Source of the DNA: Gammaproteobacteria bacterium
GTDB taxonomy: Bacteria; Pseudomonadota; Gammaproteobacteria; Ga0077536
Direction: 5' to 3'
Assembly: GCA_024234975.1 (NCBI GenBank)
Contig: JACKNH010000006.1
Location: forward strand, 186,001-250,000
Length of the DNA: 64,000 bases
Part shown: positions 17,479 to 27,306 of the stretch, piece by piece
How the letters are laid out: each line of letters opens with the position of its first letter
Position numbering within the stretch: position 1 is the first letter of the stretch
Notes under the pieces: generated by a model
Seen by the model: the letters and a program-made list of their open reading frames with translations, nothing else
What the model was told of the DNA's origin: nothing
The model's database searches: none
Translations under genes and position numbers: made by a program

Positions 17479-19653
17479 CTACTTCGCGGGCATCAGGATC
17501 AATGCCGCAAGCGGCGGCAGCGTCAGCGTCAAGGAGTGCGATTGGTTCATCCAAGGCTGCGCTTGCGCATGCAGAACGCTGCCATTGCCCAGATCGCTGC
17601 CGCCGTAAAAGCGCGAATCGGAATTGAACACTTCACGCCAGTCGCCGCCATGCGGCACGCCGAGACGATAGCCATGGCGAGGGACGGGCGTGAAGTTCAT
17701 CACCACAACAGCGGCATCCTCACCCGCGCGGCGCACGAAACTCAGCAGTGAGTGGGCGTCGTCGTCACAATCCAGCCAGTGAAAGCCGCTGGACTGAAAA
17801 TCGTTCCGGTACAGCGCCGGCTGCGCGGTGTACAAGCTGTTCAAATCACGCACCGTGTTGCTGATGCCGGCATGCGGTGGATACTCGAGCAGCGAAAATT
17901 CCAGGCCGTGGTCGTGCGACCACTCCTTCCACGGCGCGAACTCGCTGCCCATGAACAACAGCTTCTTGCCGGGGTAAGCGAACATGAACGTATACAGCAG
18001 CCGGAGATTGGCGAACCGCTGCCAGTCGTCACCGGGCATCTTGCCTAACAATGAACCTTTGCCGTGAACGACTTCGTCATGCGAGTAGGGCAGTACGAAG
18101 TTCTCACTCCATGCGTAGAGCATGCCGAACGTCAGATCGCGATGATGGAAATGCCGGTACACCGGGTCCATGCGCATATAGTGCAGGCTGTCGTGCATCC
18201 AGCCCATATTCCATTTCATGCTGAAGCCAAGGCCACCACCGCTGGTCGGTCGCGTCACCTGCGGCCACGAGGTCGATTCCTCTGCGATGGTGATCGTGCC
18301 GGGAAATTCGCGGTGGGTGATGGCGTTCAATTCCTGCAGGAAAGCGATGGCTTCCAGATTCTCGCGCCCGCCATGTTCATTTGGCAGCCATTCACCTTCC
18401 TTGCGCGAGTAATCGAGATACAGCATCGATGCGACCGCATCCACGCGCAGCCCGTCAACATGGAATTCGTCCAGCCAGTACACCGCGTTGGAAATGAGGA
18501 AATTGCGGACCTCGTGGCGCCCGTAGTTGAAGATCAATGTGCCCCAGTCGCGGTGCTCGCCGCGGCGCGGATCAGCGTGTTCATACAGGGCGGTACCGTC
18601 GAACTGCGCCAGACCGTGGTCGTCGCGCGGGAAGTGCCCAGCGACCCAATCAAGAATGACGCCGAGTCCGTGCTGGTGGCAGTAATCGACGAAATATCTG
18701 AAATCGTCCGGCGTGCCGAACCGGCTGGTCGGCGCGTAAAAGCCGGTGCACTGGTAGCCCCAGGAACCATCAAACGGATGTTCGGACACCGGCAGCAATT
18801 CGATATGGGTGAAGCCCAGGTCCTTGACGTAAGGGACGAGCTGGTGGGCGATGTCGCGGTAGTTCAGGTATTCGCCATGGCTGCCGCGGCGCCATGAGCC
18901 GAGGTGCGCCTCGTAAATACTCATTGGCGCGGATTGCCAGCCATGCGCATCACGCTGGGCCAGCCAGGCCTGGTCCTGCCAGGCATAGGCTGGCTGATCG
19001 ACGACCACCGATGCAGTGGCGGGGCGGAACTCGCACCAGCGCGCATACGGGTCCGACTTGAGCAGAACAGCGCCCGTGTCGCGGTTCTTTATTTCGAATT
19101 TATATAACGTGCCGTCGCCCAGGCCGGGAACGAATAACTCCCAGATGCCGTTTCCACCGCGGTTGAACATCGGGAACTGGCGGCCGTCCCACTCGTTGAA
19201 CGGCCCGACCACGCTGACGCGGCAGGCATTCGGCGCCCAGGTGGCGAACAGCACGCCGTCGATCCCGTCGACCGTGCGTGGGTTGGCGCCGAGCATGCGG
19301 TAGGCCTGCTGTTGCCGGCCTTCGGCGAACAGGTGCAAATCGAACGCGCTGAGCTGGGGCGGGAAGCTGTAAGGGTCCGCGCGATGGTGCATCTGCCCAT
19401 GCCGATCGCGATATTCAATTTGATAATGCGCTACCGGCGAGGGGCCGTGCCAGGTGAACAGGTCGGTATGATCCACCCGTTCAAGCTTTGCACCGTTTTC
19501 GACGATACGCGCTTCCTGCGCACCAGGAAGATACACGTTGATGGTGGTGCCGGCCCCACTCACGTGCGGCCCCAGCAACGCTGCCGGATCGTGGCAATTG
19601 CCGCTGACGAGCTGGTTGAGCAGGTGTTGTTGAACCGGAGACAGGGTTTTCAT
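17479..19653 (-). CDS. glgB: 1,4-alpha-glucan branching enzyme (GH13)
   Basis: A 724-residue enzyme that introduces alpha-1,6 branches into glycogen. N1 and N2 carbohydrate-binding modules (about 1-220) precede the GH13 barrel. Catalytic elements are DGLRVDAVASML (Asp nucleophile), TIAEESTSWP (Glu acid/base) and YSHDEVVHGKGSLLGKMPGD. The full length matches bacterial two-N-module GlgB. It is the first gene of the glgB-glgA operon and diverges from glgC across a 94-bp gap that must hold both promoters. Confidence 0.96.
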   Translation of the reverse strand: MKTLSPVQQHLLNQLVSGNCHDPAALLGPHVSGAGTTINVYLPGAQEARIVENGAKLERVDHTDLFTWHGPSPVAHYQIEYRDRHGQMHHRADPYSFPPQLSAFDLHLFAEGRQQQAYRMLGANPRTVDGIDGVLFATWAPNACRVSVVGPFNEWDGRQFPMFNRGGNGIWELFVPGLGDGTLYKFEIKNRDTGAVLLKSDPYARWCEFRPATASVVVDQPAYAWQDQAWLAQRDAHGWQSAPMSIYEAHLGSWRRGSHGEYLNYRDIAHQLVPYVKDLGFTHIELLPVSEHPFDGSWGYQCTGFYAPTSRFGTPDDFRYFVDYCHQHGLGVILDWVAGHFPRDDHGLAQFDGTALYEHADPRRGEHRDWGTLIFNYGRHEVRNFLISNAVYWLDEFHVDGLRVDAVASMLYLDYSRKEGEWLPNEHGGRENLEAIAFLQELNAITHREFPGTITIAEESTSWPQVTRPTSGGGLGFSMKWNMGWMHDSLHYMRMDPVYRHFHHRDLTFGMLYAWSENFVLPYSHDEVVHGKGSLLGKMPGDDWQRFANLRLLYTFMFAYPGKKLLFMGSEFAPWKEWSHDHGLEFSLLEYPPHAGISNTVRDLNSLYTAQPALYRNDFQSSGFHWLDCDDDAHSLLSFVRRAGEDAAVVVMNFTPVPRHGYRLGVPHGGDWREVFNSDSRFYGGSDLGNGSVLHAQAQPWMNQSHSLTLTLPPLAALILMPAK

Positions 19654-19747
19654 GTAGCGGCGGTTGGCTGCCGGTTGATCTATGGCAGAACTTTTGCAGA
19701 CGTTAAACAGGTAGAATTCACCAGCACGTTTCAGAGGATATCAGACT
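19654..19747. promoter_or_regulatory. Divergent glgB/glgC promoter region
   Basis: A 94-bp gap between opposite start codons, with lower GC than the genes around it. AGAGGATATCAGACT immediately precedes the glgC GTG and serves as its ribosome site. A TAGAAT hexamer at 19712-19717 could be a -10 box for glgC, but no -35 at standard spacing is convincing. No operator palindrome was seen. Confidence 0.45.
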
Positions 19748-21031
19748 GTGTCATACCCGAGAACCAAGCGCCGCGATCAGGGCACCCACAGCCGGATCAT
19801 TCGTGAAACGCTTGCCGTGGTGATGGCGGGAGGCCGCGGCCGCCGCCTCAACGCCCTGACATCGGCACGCAGCAAGCCTGCCGTCCCGTTCGGCGGCAAA
19901 TACCGCATCATCGATTTCACGCTCTCCAACTGCATCAACTCCGGCATCCGGCGGATTTCGCTGCTCACGCAATACCGCGCGCATTCGCTGTTGAAACACA
20001 TGGAGCGCAACTGGTCATTCAGCCGGCCTGAATTCGGCGAGTTCATCGAAATCCTGCCCGCGCAGGAACGCTACGAAGGATCATTCGAATATCAGGGTAC
20101 GGCCGATGCCGTATTCCAGAACCTGGACATCATCCGCGAGCATCGGCCGAAATTCATTCTCGTGCTGGCCGGCGACCATATCTACAAGATGGACTACGGC
20201 ATGATGATTACCGCGCACCTGGATTCAGAGGCCGATATCACCGTCGGCTGCATCGAGGTGCCGCTGGCGGACGCCAATCAGTTTGGCGTGATGACCGTCG
20301 ACGCCCATGACCGGGTGGTCGATTTCCAGGAGAAACCGGAACACCCGACGGGTATCCCCGGTCGTGAGGGCGTCGCGCTCGCGTCCATGGGCATTTACCT
20401 TTTCGGCGCAGAACTGCTGGATGATTTGTTGTCCGCCGATCACGATGACACCAGCTCATCACATGACTTCGGCAAGAACATCATCCCCAACAGCTATCGC
20501 GATCGCCGTGTCGTTGCCTATCCATTCCGCGATCCCTTCGGCGATGGCCAGGGTTACTGGCGCGATGTGGGAACGGTGGATGCCTACTGGGAGGCGAATA
20601 TCGAACTCACCAGCGTAACGCCGCCGTTGAACCTGTACGACCAGGATTGGCCCATCCGTACCGCACCCAGCCAGCTGCCGCCGGCGAAGTTCGTATTTGA
20701 TGACGATGGTCGTCGCGGTATGGCGACGGATTCACTGGTTTCCGCAGGCTGCATTCTCTCCGGCGCGTCCGTGCAGCGCTCGGTGCTGTGTAACAACGTG
20801 CGCATCGATGCTGGCAGCGAAGTGCAGGATGCGGTCATCCTGCCGGATGTCAGCATCGGCGAGAACTGTCGCATCCGTCGGGCGGTGATTGATATCGGTT
20901 GCAACATTCAGAGCGGCACCACCATCGGTTTTGATACGGAAGCGGACAGACGCCGTTTCCAGGTGACCGAGCAGGGCATTGTGCTGGTCAGCCCGCAGAT
21001 GCTCGGGCAGTCGGTGACGTATGCCAGCTGA
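19748..21031 (+). CDS. glgC: Glucose-1-phosphate adenylyltransferase (ADP-glucose pyrophosphorylase)
   Basis: A 427-residue enzyme making ADP-glucose from glucose-1-phosphate and ATP, the committed and allosterically controlled step of glycogen synthesis. The N-terminal nucleotide loop (VVMAGGRGRRLNALT), KPAVPFGGKYRIIDF, the GTADAVFQNLDII segment, and the C-terminal left-handed beta-helix (repeats around RIDAGSEVQDAVILP) are all present. A GTG start is used, supported by an AGAGGA ribosome site. The 3' end overlaps the GH57 gene by 11 bp, indicating coupled translation. It diverges from glgB-glgA. Confidence 0.95.
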   Translation: MSYPRTKRRDQGTHSRIIRETLAVVMAGGRGRRLNALTSARSKPAVPFGGKYRIIDFTLSNCINSGIRRISLLTQYRAHSLLKHMERNWSFSRPEFGEFIEILPAQERYEGSFEYQGTADAVFQNLDIIREHRPKFILVLAGDHIYKMDYGMMITAHLDSEADITVGCIEVPLADANQFGVMTVDAHDRVVDFQEKPEHPTGIPGREGVALASMGIYLFGAELLDDLLSADHDDTSSSHDFGKNIIPNSYRDRRVVAYPFRDPFGDGQGYWRDVGTVDAYWEANIELTSVTPPLNLYDQDWPIRTAPSQLPPAKFVFDDDGRRGMATDSLVSAGCILSGASVQRSVLCNNVRIDAGSEVQDAVILPDVSIGENCRIRRAVIDIGCNIQSGTTIGFDTEADRRRFQVTEQGIVLVSPQMLGQSVTYAS

Positions 21032-22703
21032 TGGCAGCGCCGACGGGCGCATACCCGTTGTCTTCTGCTGGCATATGCACCAGCCAGAGTATCGCGATCT
21101 GGCGACGGGTTGGTGGACACAGCCATGGACGTATCTGCACGCCATCAAGGACTATCACGACATGGCGGCGCATCTCGAAGCGGAGCCGCAGGCGCGCGCG
21201 GTAGTCAATTTCAGTCCGATACTGATTGAACAGCTGCGAGCCTATGAGGCTGAACTCGCCGCGTACCTGGAACGTGGCGAAGCGTTGACGGATCCCCTGC
21301 TTGCAGCACTGGCGGCGCATGAACTGCCCAGCGACAGCCAGTCGCGGTTGTGGTTGGCAACAGCCAGTCTGCGCGCCAATCGCAAACATCTCGTGGACCG
21401 CTTCCCGGCCTTCCGCCTGCTTGCGGATCGGGCGACCGCCATGCTGCTGCCGCCCGCCCGCGGCGAATATTTTTCCGATGCCTTTCTGTTCGATCTGGTG
21501 ACCTGGTATCACCTGGCATGGCTGGGTGAATACACCCGGCGCAACGATACCCACGTACAGGCGTTGTTACAGGCAGAGCACGGGTTTACGCATGAGCAGC
21601 GCCGGCGCCTTCTGGAATGCATCGCCGGCATTGTCGCCAGCCTGCTCGCGCGCTACCGGGCATTGGCCGAAGCCGGGCGTATAGAACTTTCCGTAACACC
21701 GTATGCCCATCCCATCCTGCCCCTGATGTTCGATTTCCAGGGCGCCCGCGCCACCGTGGCCGACGCGCCGCTGCCGAAGTACGAAGGTTACCCCGGCGGT
21801 CGCGCCCGGGCGTTCTGGCACGTGACCAGGGCCGTGGAATGCTTCGAGCGGGAATTCGGCCTGAAGCCGGTGGGTTGCTGGCCGGCGGAGGGCGGCGTCG
21901 ACGATGCCACATTGAGCATGCTTGCCGATGCCGGGTTTCGCTGGGCGGCGACCGGCGGCGGCGTGCTGGGCAACACGCTCAAGCGCGGTGATGGCGGCAG
22001 CGGGCCTTACCTCGCGTCCGGCGGCATCACGATGTTCGCCCGTAACGATGAGTTGTCCGATCTCATCGGCTTCACCTATTCCGACTGGCATGCTGATGAC
22101 GCGGTCGCCAATCTTGAACACCGCATCATGGAATCTGCCGCGGCACACCAGGGCGAGCCGCCGCTGATTGCCATCATCATGGATGGCGAGAACGCCTGGG
22201 AATACTATCCCGAGAACGGCTGGTACTTTCTTTCAGCCCTCTACCGCAAGTTCGCCAATCACGAGCGCATCCGTCTGGTGACGTTCAGCGAGTATGCCGA
22301 CGGCTCGGGTAAACCCTTGCCGCATGTCACGCCGGGAAGCTGGGTGTACGGCACGTTCTCAACATGGATTGGCGACCCGGACAAGAACGCCGCCTGGGAT
22401 GCGTTGTGTGAAGTGAAGCTCGCCGCGGACGAAGTGCTCTCGCAACCCGATCTCTCCGCCGAGCGACGTTCCCGCATCGAACATTTCCTGGCTATCTGCG
22501 AAGCTTCTGACTGGTTCTGGTGGTTCGGCGCGTACAACCCGGCCGGGCCGGTCAGCGACTTCGAACAATTGTTCCGCCAGCAGATCTGCCATTTATATGC
22601 GTTGCTGGATCGGGCGGCGCCGCCGTACCTGCAGAAGGTGTTGTCGCATGGTCATGGCGATCCGGAACACGGCGGCACCATGCGCCACAGTCGCGATGCC
22701 TGA
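21021..22703 (+). CDS. Glycoside hydrolase family 57 (alpha-amylase/4-alpha-glucanotransferase-like)
   Basis: A 560-residue GH57 enzyme. The family motifs are clear: an N-terminal VFCWHMHQPEYRD, the nucleophile Glu in GCWPAEGGVD, and the acid/base Asp in IIMDGENAWEYYPENG. A helical C-terminal part ends in FWWFGAYNPAGPVSDFEQLF. There is no signal peptide, so it acts on intracellular alpha-glucan. GH57 includes amylases, amylopullulanases, 4-alpha-glucanotransferases and branching enzymes; the DUF1957 branching-enzyme signature is not evident. Its start lies inside the end of glgC and malQ follows 47 bp later, so it is part of a glycogen operon. It could supply debranching, since no glgX is in the window. 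Confidence 0.9.
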   Translation: MPADGSADGRIPVVFCWHMHQPEYRDLATGWWTQPWTYLHAIKDYHDMAAHLEAEPQARAVVNFSPILIEQLRAYEAELAAYLERGEALTDPLLAALAAHELPSDSQSRLWLATASLRANRKHLVDRFPAFRLLADRATAMLLPPARGEYFSDAFLFDLVTWYHLAWLGEYTRRNDTHVQALLQAEHGFTHEQRRRLLECIAGIVASLLARYRALAEAGRIELSVTPYAHPILPLMFDFQGARATVADAPLPKYEGYPGGRARAFWHVTRAVECFEREFGLKPVGCWPAEGGVDDATLSMLADAGFRWAATGGGVLGNTLKRGDGGSGPYLASGGITMFARNDELSDLIGFTYSDWHADDAVANLEHRIMESAAAHQGEPPLIAIIMDGENAWEYYPENGWYFLSALYRKFANHERIRLVTFSEYADGSGKPLPHVTPGSWVYGTFSTWIGDPDKNAAWDALCEVKLAADEVLSQPDLSAERRSRIEHFLAICEASDWFWWFGAYNPAGPVSDFEQLFRQQICHLYALLDRAAPPYLQKVLSHGHGDPEHGGTMRHSRDA

Positions 22704-22750
22704 ATTCATGGCGCTGACGACGTTGCGGATCGCCGGCAAACAGGTGTTGC

Positions 22751-24121
22751 ATGACTGACGCCTTCTGGTCGACAGCGCGCCGGCGTTCCGGTGTCCTGTT
22801 GCATCCAACCTCACTCCCGGATAACCAGCCGCTGATTGATAGCGGCAGGCGCTTCATCGACTGGCTGGCGGATTGCGGCTTCGGATTGTGGCAGACGTTG
22901 CCACTGCATCCACCGGACGAGCACGGTTCGCCGTACAGCAGTTGCTCGGTATACGCCGGCCATATGGGGCTGCTGCGGCAGGACTTCGAAGCGCCACTAC
23001 CGGCAAGCGAACGCGCTGCCTTCGAACATTTCGTTGCGGAACAGGCCGACTGGCTCCATGAGTACGCGCGGTACCGCGTGCTCAAGGAAATGCACGATGG
23101 CAAGGCCTGGTGGGATTGGCCCGCGCCGCTACGTTCGCGTGAACCGGAAGCACTTGCGGCCCTGGATCGCGCCAACAAGGATCGCCTCGATGCGATCCGC
23201 ATCGCCCAGTTCCGCTTTCATCAGGTCTGGCGGCAACTGGTCGACCATGCCCATTCGCGGGATATCCAGATGGTCGGCGACCTGCCTTTCCTGGTCGCCT
23301 GCGACAGCAAGGAAGTCTGGTGTCACCCGGACTACTTCCAGCTCGACGCGCAACATCTGCCGACGCGCGTAGCCGGTGTGCCGCCCGATTACTTTTCCAA
23401 GACCGGCCAGCGTTGGGGTAACCCGTTGTACAACTGGCAGGCCATTGCTGCCGACGGTTTCAACTGGTGGACGAAACGCCTGCGCCACGAGCTGCAGTGG
23501 TTCGACGTGATGCGGCTGGATCATTTCCGTGGCTTCGCCGCGATCTGGTCGATCCCCGCGGAAAGCGAAACCGCGGAGCACGGCGAATGGGAAACCGTGC
23601 CGGGGCAGGCATTGCTGGAAGCGCTGGAGAAGGGCCTGGGCAGCCTGCCATTCATTGCCGAGGACCTCGGTTTCATCACGCCGGATGTCGAGGAGTTGCG
23701 CGATTCCTATGCGTTGCCCGGCATGCGCATTCTGCAATTCGGTTTCAGCGGTGAAGCCGCCAACCCTTATCTGCCGCATAACCATCGGCAGGATGCTGTC
23801 GTCTACACCGGAACGCATGATAACGATACGGTGTGCGGCTGGTATCGGTCACTGGATGAGCGCACCCGTGCGCACGTTGACGAGTACCTCGGTCGCTCCA
23901 CCGAGCAGATGCCCTGGCCGATGGTGCGCGCGGCGCTGGCGTCAGTGGCCATCTGGTCCGTGCTGCCACTGCAGGACGTGCTGGGGCTGGATGGCGCACA
24001 CCGCATGAACATTCCCGGCTCACTGGACGGCAATTGGCGCTGGCGTTTTGACTGGTCCCAAATCGACGCGGTCCCGACATCGCACCTGCGTGCGCTCAAC
24101 GCCCTCTACGGCCGCTGCTGA
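22751..24121 (+). CDS. malQ: 4-alpha-glucanotransferase (amylomaltase, GH77)
   Basis: A 456-residue GH77 enzyme that disproportionates maltooligosaccharides into longer glucans and glucose. Catalytic elements are DVMRLDHFRG (Asp nucleophile), FIAEDLGFITPDVEELRD (Glu acid/base) and YTGTHDNDT. The N-terminal RRSGVLLHPTSLP and the SPYSSCSVYAGH segment match bacterial and plant DPE1-type enzymes. The length is a little under the usual 490-530 but no motif is missing. The ATG follows GTGTTGC without a strong ribosome site. It is the third gene after glgC and the GH57 gene; a MITE-like element begins 6 bp after its stop. Confidence 0.93.
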   Translation: MTDAFWSTARRRSGVLLHPTSLPDNQPLIDSGRRFIDWLADCGFGLWQTLPLHPPDEHGSPYSSCSVYAGHMGLLRQDFEAPLPASERAAFEHFVAEQADWLHEYARYRVLKEMHDGKAWWDWPAPLRSREPEALAALDRANKDRLDAIRIAQFRFHQVWRQLVDHAHSRDIQMVGDLPFLVACDSKEVWCHPDYFQLDAQHLPTRVAGVPPDYFSKTGQRWGNPLYNWQAIAADGFNWWTKRLRHELQWFDVMRLDHFRGFAAIWSIPAESETAEHGEWETVPGQALLEALEKGLGSLPFIAEDLGFITPDVEELRDSYALPGMRILQFGFSGEAANPYLPHNHRQDAVVYTGTHDNDTVCGWYRSLDERTRAHVDEYLGRSTEQMPWPMVRAALASVAIWSVLPLQDVLGLDGAHRMNIPGSLDGNWRWRFDWSQIDAVPTSHLRALNALYGRC

Positions 24122-24126
24122 CAAAC

Positions 24127-24386
24127 ATATTCAGGGTCAGAGTAAAACCAGGTTCCTCACCCAACGTCGGGGAAATCCGCACGGGCTTCGTCTTACTGCT
24201 CCGTCATTCCGGACGTGCCCGCGAAGGGGGCGCGAGCCGGAATCCATGTGGCTTCGAGTGAGGCCCTATGGATCCCGGCTCACCGCTGCGCGGTGTCCGG
24301 GATGACGAAAATCAGCGGGCCGCAACGCTTCGCAGACGTCTGAAATCCGTGCCGAGGCCCGCTATTTTTACTCTGACCCTAAATAT
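24127..24386. mobile_element. MITE-like element with 21-bp terminal inverted repeats
   Basis: A non-coding 260-bp insertion. The left end (24127-24147) and the right end (24366-24386) are inverted copies of ATATTYAGGGTCAGAGTAAAA with one mismatch in 21 bp. Inside are two back-to-back palindromic REP-type modules: GTCATTCCGG...CCGGAATCCAT and ATGGATCCCGG...CCGGGATGAC. The core (about 24151-24306) recurs inverted at 53136-53290. It has no transposase gene, so mobility would need a trans-acting enzyme; GGGTCAGAGT-type ends are common on small elements of this kind, but I have not identified the family. It separates malQ from glgP and could act as a transcript-processing or termination site. Confidence 0.75.
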
Positions 24387-24788
24387 CGCTGGCCCCAACC
24401 CTGAGGTACTGGATAGGTGCAGCCAGCGCACGCAATTGGTGCGAGCTCGACGGATTCCCGTCATCCAGACGATGAGCCGCGGTCACTGACTGGCCAGGCG
24501 TCCGGCTCGCCATTGCGCGGGAGGATCGCCCGAGGTGCGTTTGTATTTCGCGATTGCACCCGTGGTGACCTCAAAATGCCCTGAAAACCCGCGGGGTTAG
24601 CATTCCCTGCCACTTCAGTTCATCAGGGCGCCTTCCTCCGCCGGATTCAGATTCAACAGGCGGCCCAGGCGACAGCGTCGTTCCGCTAAACCACGCACGA
24701 TCCTTGCATGTACTTTGTACACGACCATGCCCGATGGTTACGGCCGCAATTCTGCCGACGGCTTTTCTTCACCCGGCGAGTATCAGAT
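24387..24788. other. Intergenic region upstream of glgP
   Basis: About 400 bp between the MITE-like element and glgP with no credible gene on either strand. Codon bias and family matches are absent, and the only open frame into glgP (from 24708) lacks a ribosome site. It presumably carries the glgP promoter, but no box is convincing. Confidence 0.55.
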
Positions 24789-27275
24789 ATGGCGCAAGAT
24801 TCAGAGCTTTCCAAGCAGGAACTCAAGCAGGCGTTCCTGAGCAACCTGTTGTATACGCAGGGCAAGTTCCCGGCGCTGGCGACGCGCACCGATTACTACC
24901 TCGCGCTTGCATTCGCCGTCCGCGACCAGCTGCTGGCGCGTTGGATCAGCACCGCCTCGGCCTATACGGAGCAGGGCTCGCGCACGGTCTGCTACCTCTC
25001 GGCGGAATTCCTGCTCGGGCCGCACCTGCGCAACAACCTCAACAACCTGGGGCTGGAGCAGACCGCGCAGGAAGCGATGGCCGATATGGGTCTTGATCTG
25101 GAAGACTTGATCGCCTGCGAAGCGGAGCCGGGGCTGGGCAATGGCGGGTTGGGGCGCCTGGCGGCGTGCTTCATCGATTCGCTGGCGACCATGGAGATTC
25201 CGGCGCTGGGTTACGGCGTGCGCTACGAATATGGCATCTTCCGCCAGGAGATTGTCGACGGCTGGCAGGTCGAGAAGACCGACAAGTGGCTGCATTTCGG
25301 CAACCCGTGGGAAATCGCCCGACCGGAATGGATGCAGACGGTGCGCATCGGCGGCCACACCGAACACTACATCGGCGACGACGAAAAGCTGCGGGTGCGT
25401 TGGGTGCCGCGCAAAGTTGTCAATGGCGTGCCGTACGACACACCCATTCTGGGCTACCACACCAACAACGCGAATACGCTGCGCCTGTGGTGCGCCGAAG
25501 CGCCGGAATCGTTCGACCTGGCGACATTCAACCGCGGCGACTACTACGGCGCGGTGGTGCAGAAGATCAATTCGGAAAATCTGACCAAGGTGTTGTATCC
25601 GAATGACGAGACCGAAAACGGCAAGGAGTTGCGGCTCGAACAGCAGTATTTCTTCGTCTCGTGCTCACTGCAGGACATGCTGCGGATTCTGAAGGTCCAG
25701 AAGATTCCGCTGGCGCGCTTCCACGAAAAATTCACCATCCAGCTCAACGACACCCACCCGGCGATAGCCGTGGCGGAGCTGATGCGGTTGTTGCTGGATG
25801 AATGCATGGTCGGCTGGGACGAAGCGTGGTCGATCACGCAGAAGTCGCTGGCTTATACCAACCACACATTGCTGCCCGAGGCGCTGGAGCGCTGGCCGTT
25901 GGCGTTGTTCCAGCGGGTGTTACCGCGTCACCTGGAAATCATCTACGAGATCAACGCCCGCTTCCTGGATGAAGTGCGCATTCGTTTCGTCGGCGACGAC
26001 GCTCGCCTTTCGCGCATGTCCATCATCGATGAGAGCGGCGCCCGCTATGTGAGGATGGCCAATCTGGCATCGGTCGGCGCGCATGCCATCAATGGTGTGG
26101 CCGCGCTGCATTCCGAACTGCTGCAGCAGCATGTGTTACGCGATTTCTACGAACTGTGGCCGGAGAAGTTCAGCAACAAGACCAATGGCGTGACGCCCCG
26201 CCGCTGGATCGTGCAGAGCAATCCGGGCATGACCGCCGCCATCTGCGATGCCATCGGTGATGAGTGGATCACCAATCTGCCGCGCATCCGTGCGCTCGAA
26301 TCATTCGCCGATGATCCGGTGTTCCGCGCCAGCTGGCGGGGCATCAAGCAGGCGAACAAGGCGACGCTTGCGCGCGCCATCCAGCAGCAGACCGGGATCG
26401 GCGTCGACCCGGCCTCCATGTTCGATGTGCAGGTGAAGCGCATCCATGAGTACAAGCGCCAGCATCTCGCCGCGCTGCATGCCGTGGCCTTGTATCTGCA
26501 GATGAAAGCGCATCCCCAGCGTGAGTTCGCCCCGCGCACCCTCGTGTTCGGTGGCAAGGCCGCGCCCGGCTATTTCATGGCCAAGCTGATCATAAAGTTC
26601 ATCACTTCGGTGGCGGATGTCATCAATCGCGATCCGGCGACCAGCGCACTGTTGAAAATGGTGTTCCTGCCGAACTTCAGCGTGTCCAACGGTCAGCGGG
26701 TTTATCCGGCGGCCGATCTCTCCGAGCAGATTTCCACTGCCGGCAAGGAAGCCTCCGGTACCGGCAACATGAAATTCCAGATGAATGGCGCGTTGACCAT
26801 CGGCACGATGGACGGCGCGAACATCGAGATCCGCGAGGAAGTCGGGGCCGATAATTTCTTTCTCTTCGGGTTGCGTGAGGATGAAGTGGAGGCGTGGCGG
26901 CAACGGGGTTACCGGCCACGTGAGATTTACAACGCGAACCCGCTGCTCAAGGAGGCGCTGGATCTGGTGCAGAGCGGTTTCTTCTCCCGCGGCGACAGCG
27001 AATTATTCAAACCGATCGTCGACAACCTGTTGTACGACGATCCGTACTTCCTGCTGGCCGACTTCCAGTCGTACGCGGATTGCCAGCAACACGTCGCCGA
27101 TGTCTGGGCGGATCAGGAGCGCTGGACGCGGATGTCCATTCTCAATACCGCGCGCAGCGGCAAGTTCTCTTCGGATCGCGCGATAGCTGATTATTGCCGC
27201 GACACCTGGCGTGTCGAACCGGTGTCGGTACCATTGTTATTGCCGGATGACGTGGGCTGCGCGCTGTTGCAGTAG
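24789..27275 (+). CDS. glgP: Glycogen/maltodextrin phosphorylase (GT35, canonical type)
   Basis: An 828-residue PLP enzyme releasing glucose-1-phosphate from glycogen. The PLP-binding Lys is residue 662, in GTGNMKFQMNGALTIG. N-terminal FLLGPHLRNNL, GNGGLGRLAACFIDS and the NDTHPAIAVAELMR segment all match the canonical bacterial/eukaryotic phosphorylase group, as does the length. The ATG of MAQDSEL was chosen over an upstream in-frame ATG because the added 27 residues do not belong to the family. It is separated from malQ by the MITE-like element and converges on pgl. A second phosphorylase of a different subfamily lies about 5 kb further on. Confidence 0.96.
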   Translation: MAQDSELSKQELKQAFLSNLLYTQGKFPALATRTDYYLALAFAVRDQLLARWISTASAYTEQGSRTVCYLSAEFLLGPHLRNNLNNLGLEQTAQEAMADMGLDLEDLIACEAEPGLGNGGLGRLAACFIDSLATMEIPALGYGVRYEYGIFRQEIVDGWQVEKTDKWLHFGNPWEIARPEWMQTVRIGGHTEHYIGDDEKLRVRWVPRKVVNGVPYDTPILGYHTNNANTLRLWCAEAPESFDLATFNRGDYYGAVVQKINSENLTKVLYPNDETENGKELRLEQQYFFVSCSLQDMLRILKVQKIPLARFHEKFTIQLNDTHPAIAVAELMRLLLDECMVGWDEAWSITQKSLAYTNHTLLPEALERWPLALFQRVLPRHLEIIYEINARFLDEVRIRFVGDDARLSRMSIIDESGARYVRMANLASVGAHAINGVAALHSELLQQHVLRDFYELWPEKFSNKTNGVTPRRWIVQSNPGMTAAICDAIGDEWITNLPRIRALESFADDPVFRASWRGIKQANKATLARAIQQQTGIGVDPASMFDVQVKRIHEYKRQHLAALHAVALYLQMKAHPQREFAPRTLVFGGKAAPGYFMAKLIIKFITSVADVINRDPATSALLKMVFLPNFSVSNGQRVYPAADLSEQISTAGKEASGTGNMKFQMNGALTIGTMDGANIEIREEVGADNFFLFGLREDEVEAWRQRGYRPREIYNANPLLKEALDLVQSGFFSRGDSELFKPIVDNLLYDDPYFLLADFQSYADCQQHVADVWADQERWTRMSILNTARSGKFSSDRAIADYCRDTWRVEPVSVPLLLPDDVGCALLQ

Positions 27276-27306
27276 CTGTCAGCGCTGACGCAGGTCGAAG
27301 CGCGGA

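Noticed and set aside
27278..27289. Palindrome GTCAGCGCTGAC between glgP and pgl
   Set aside because: 12 bp, no loop or U tract; unlikely to be a terminator.
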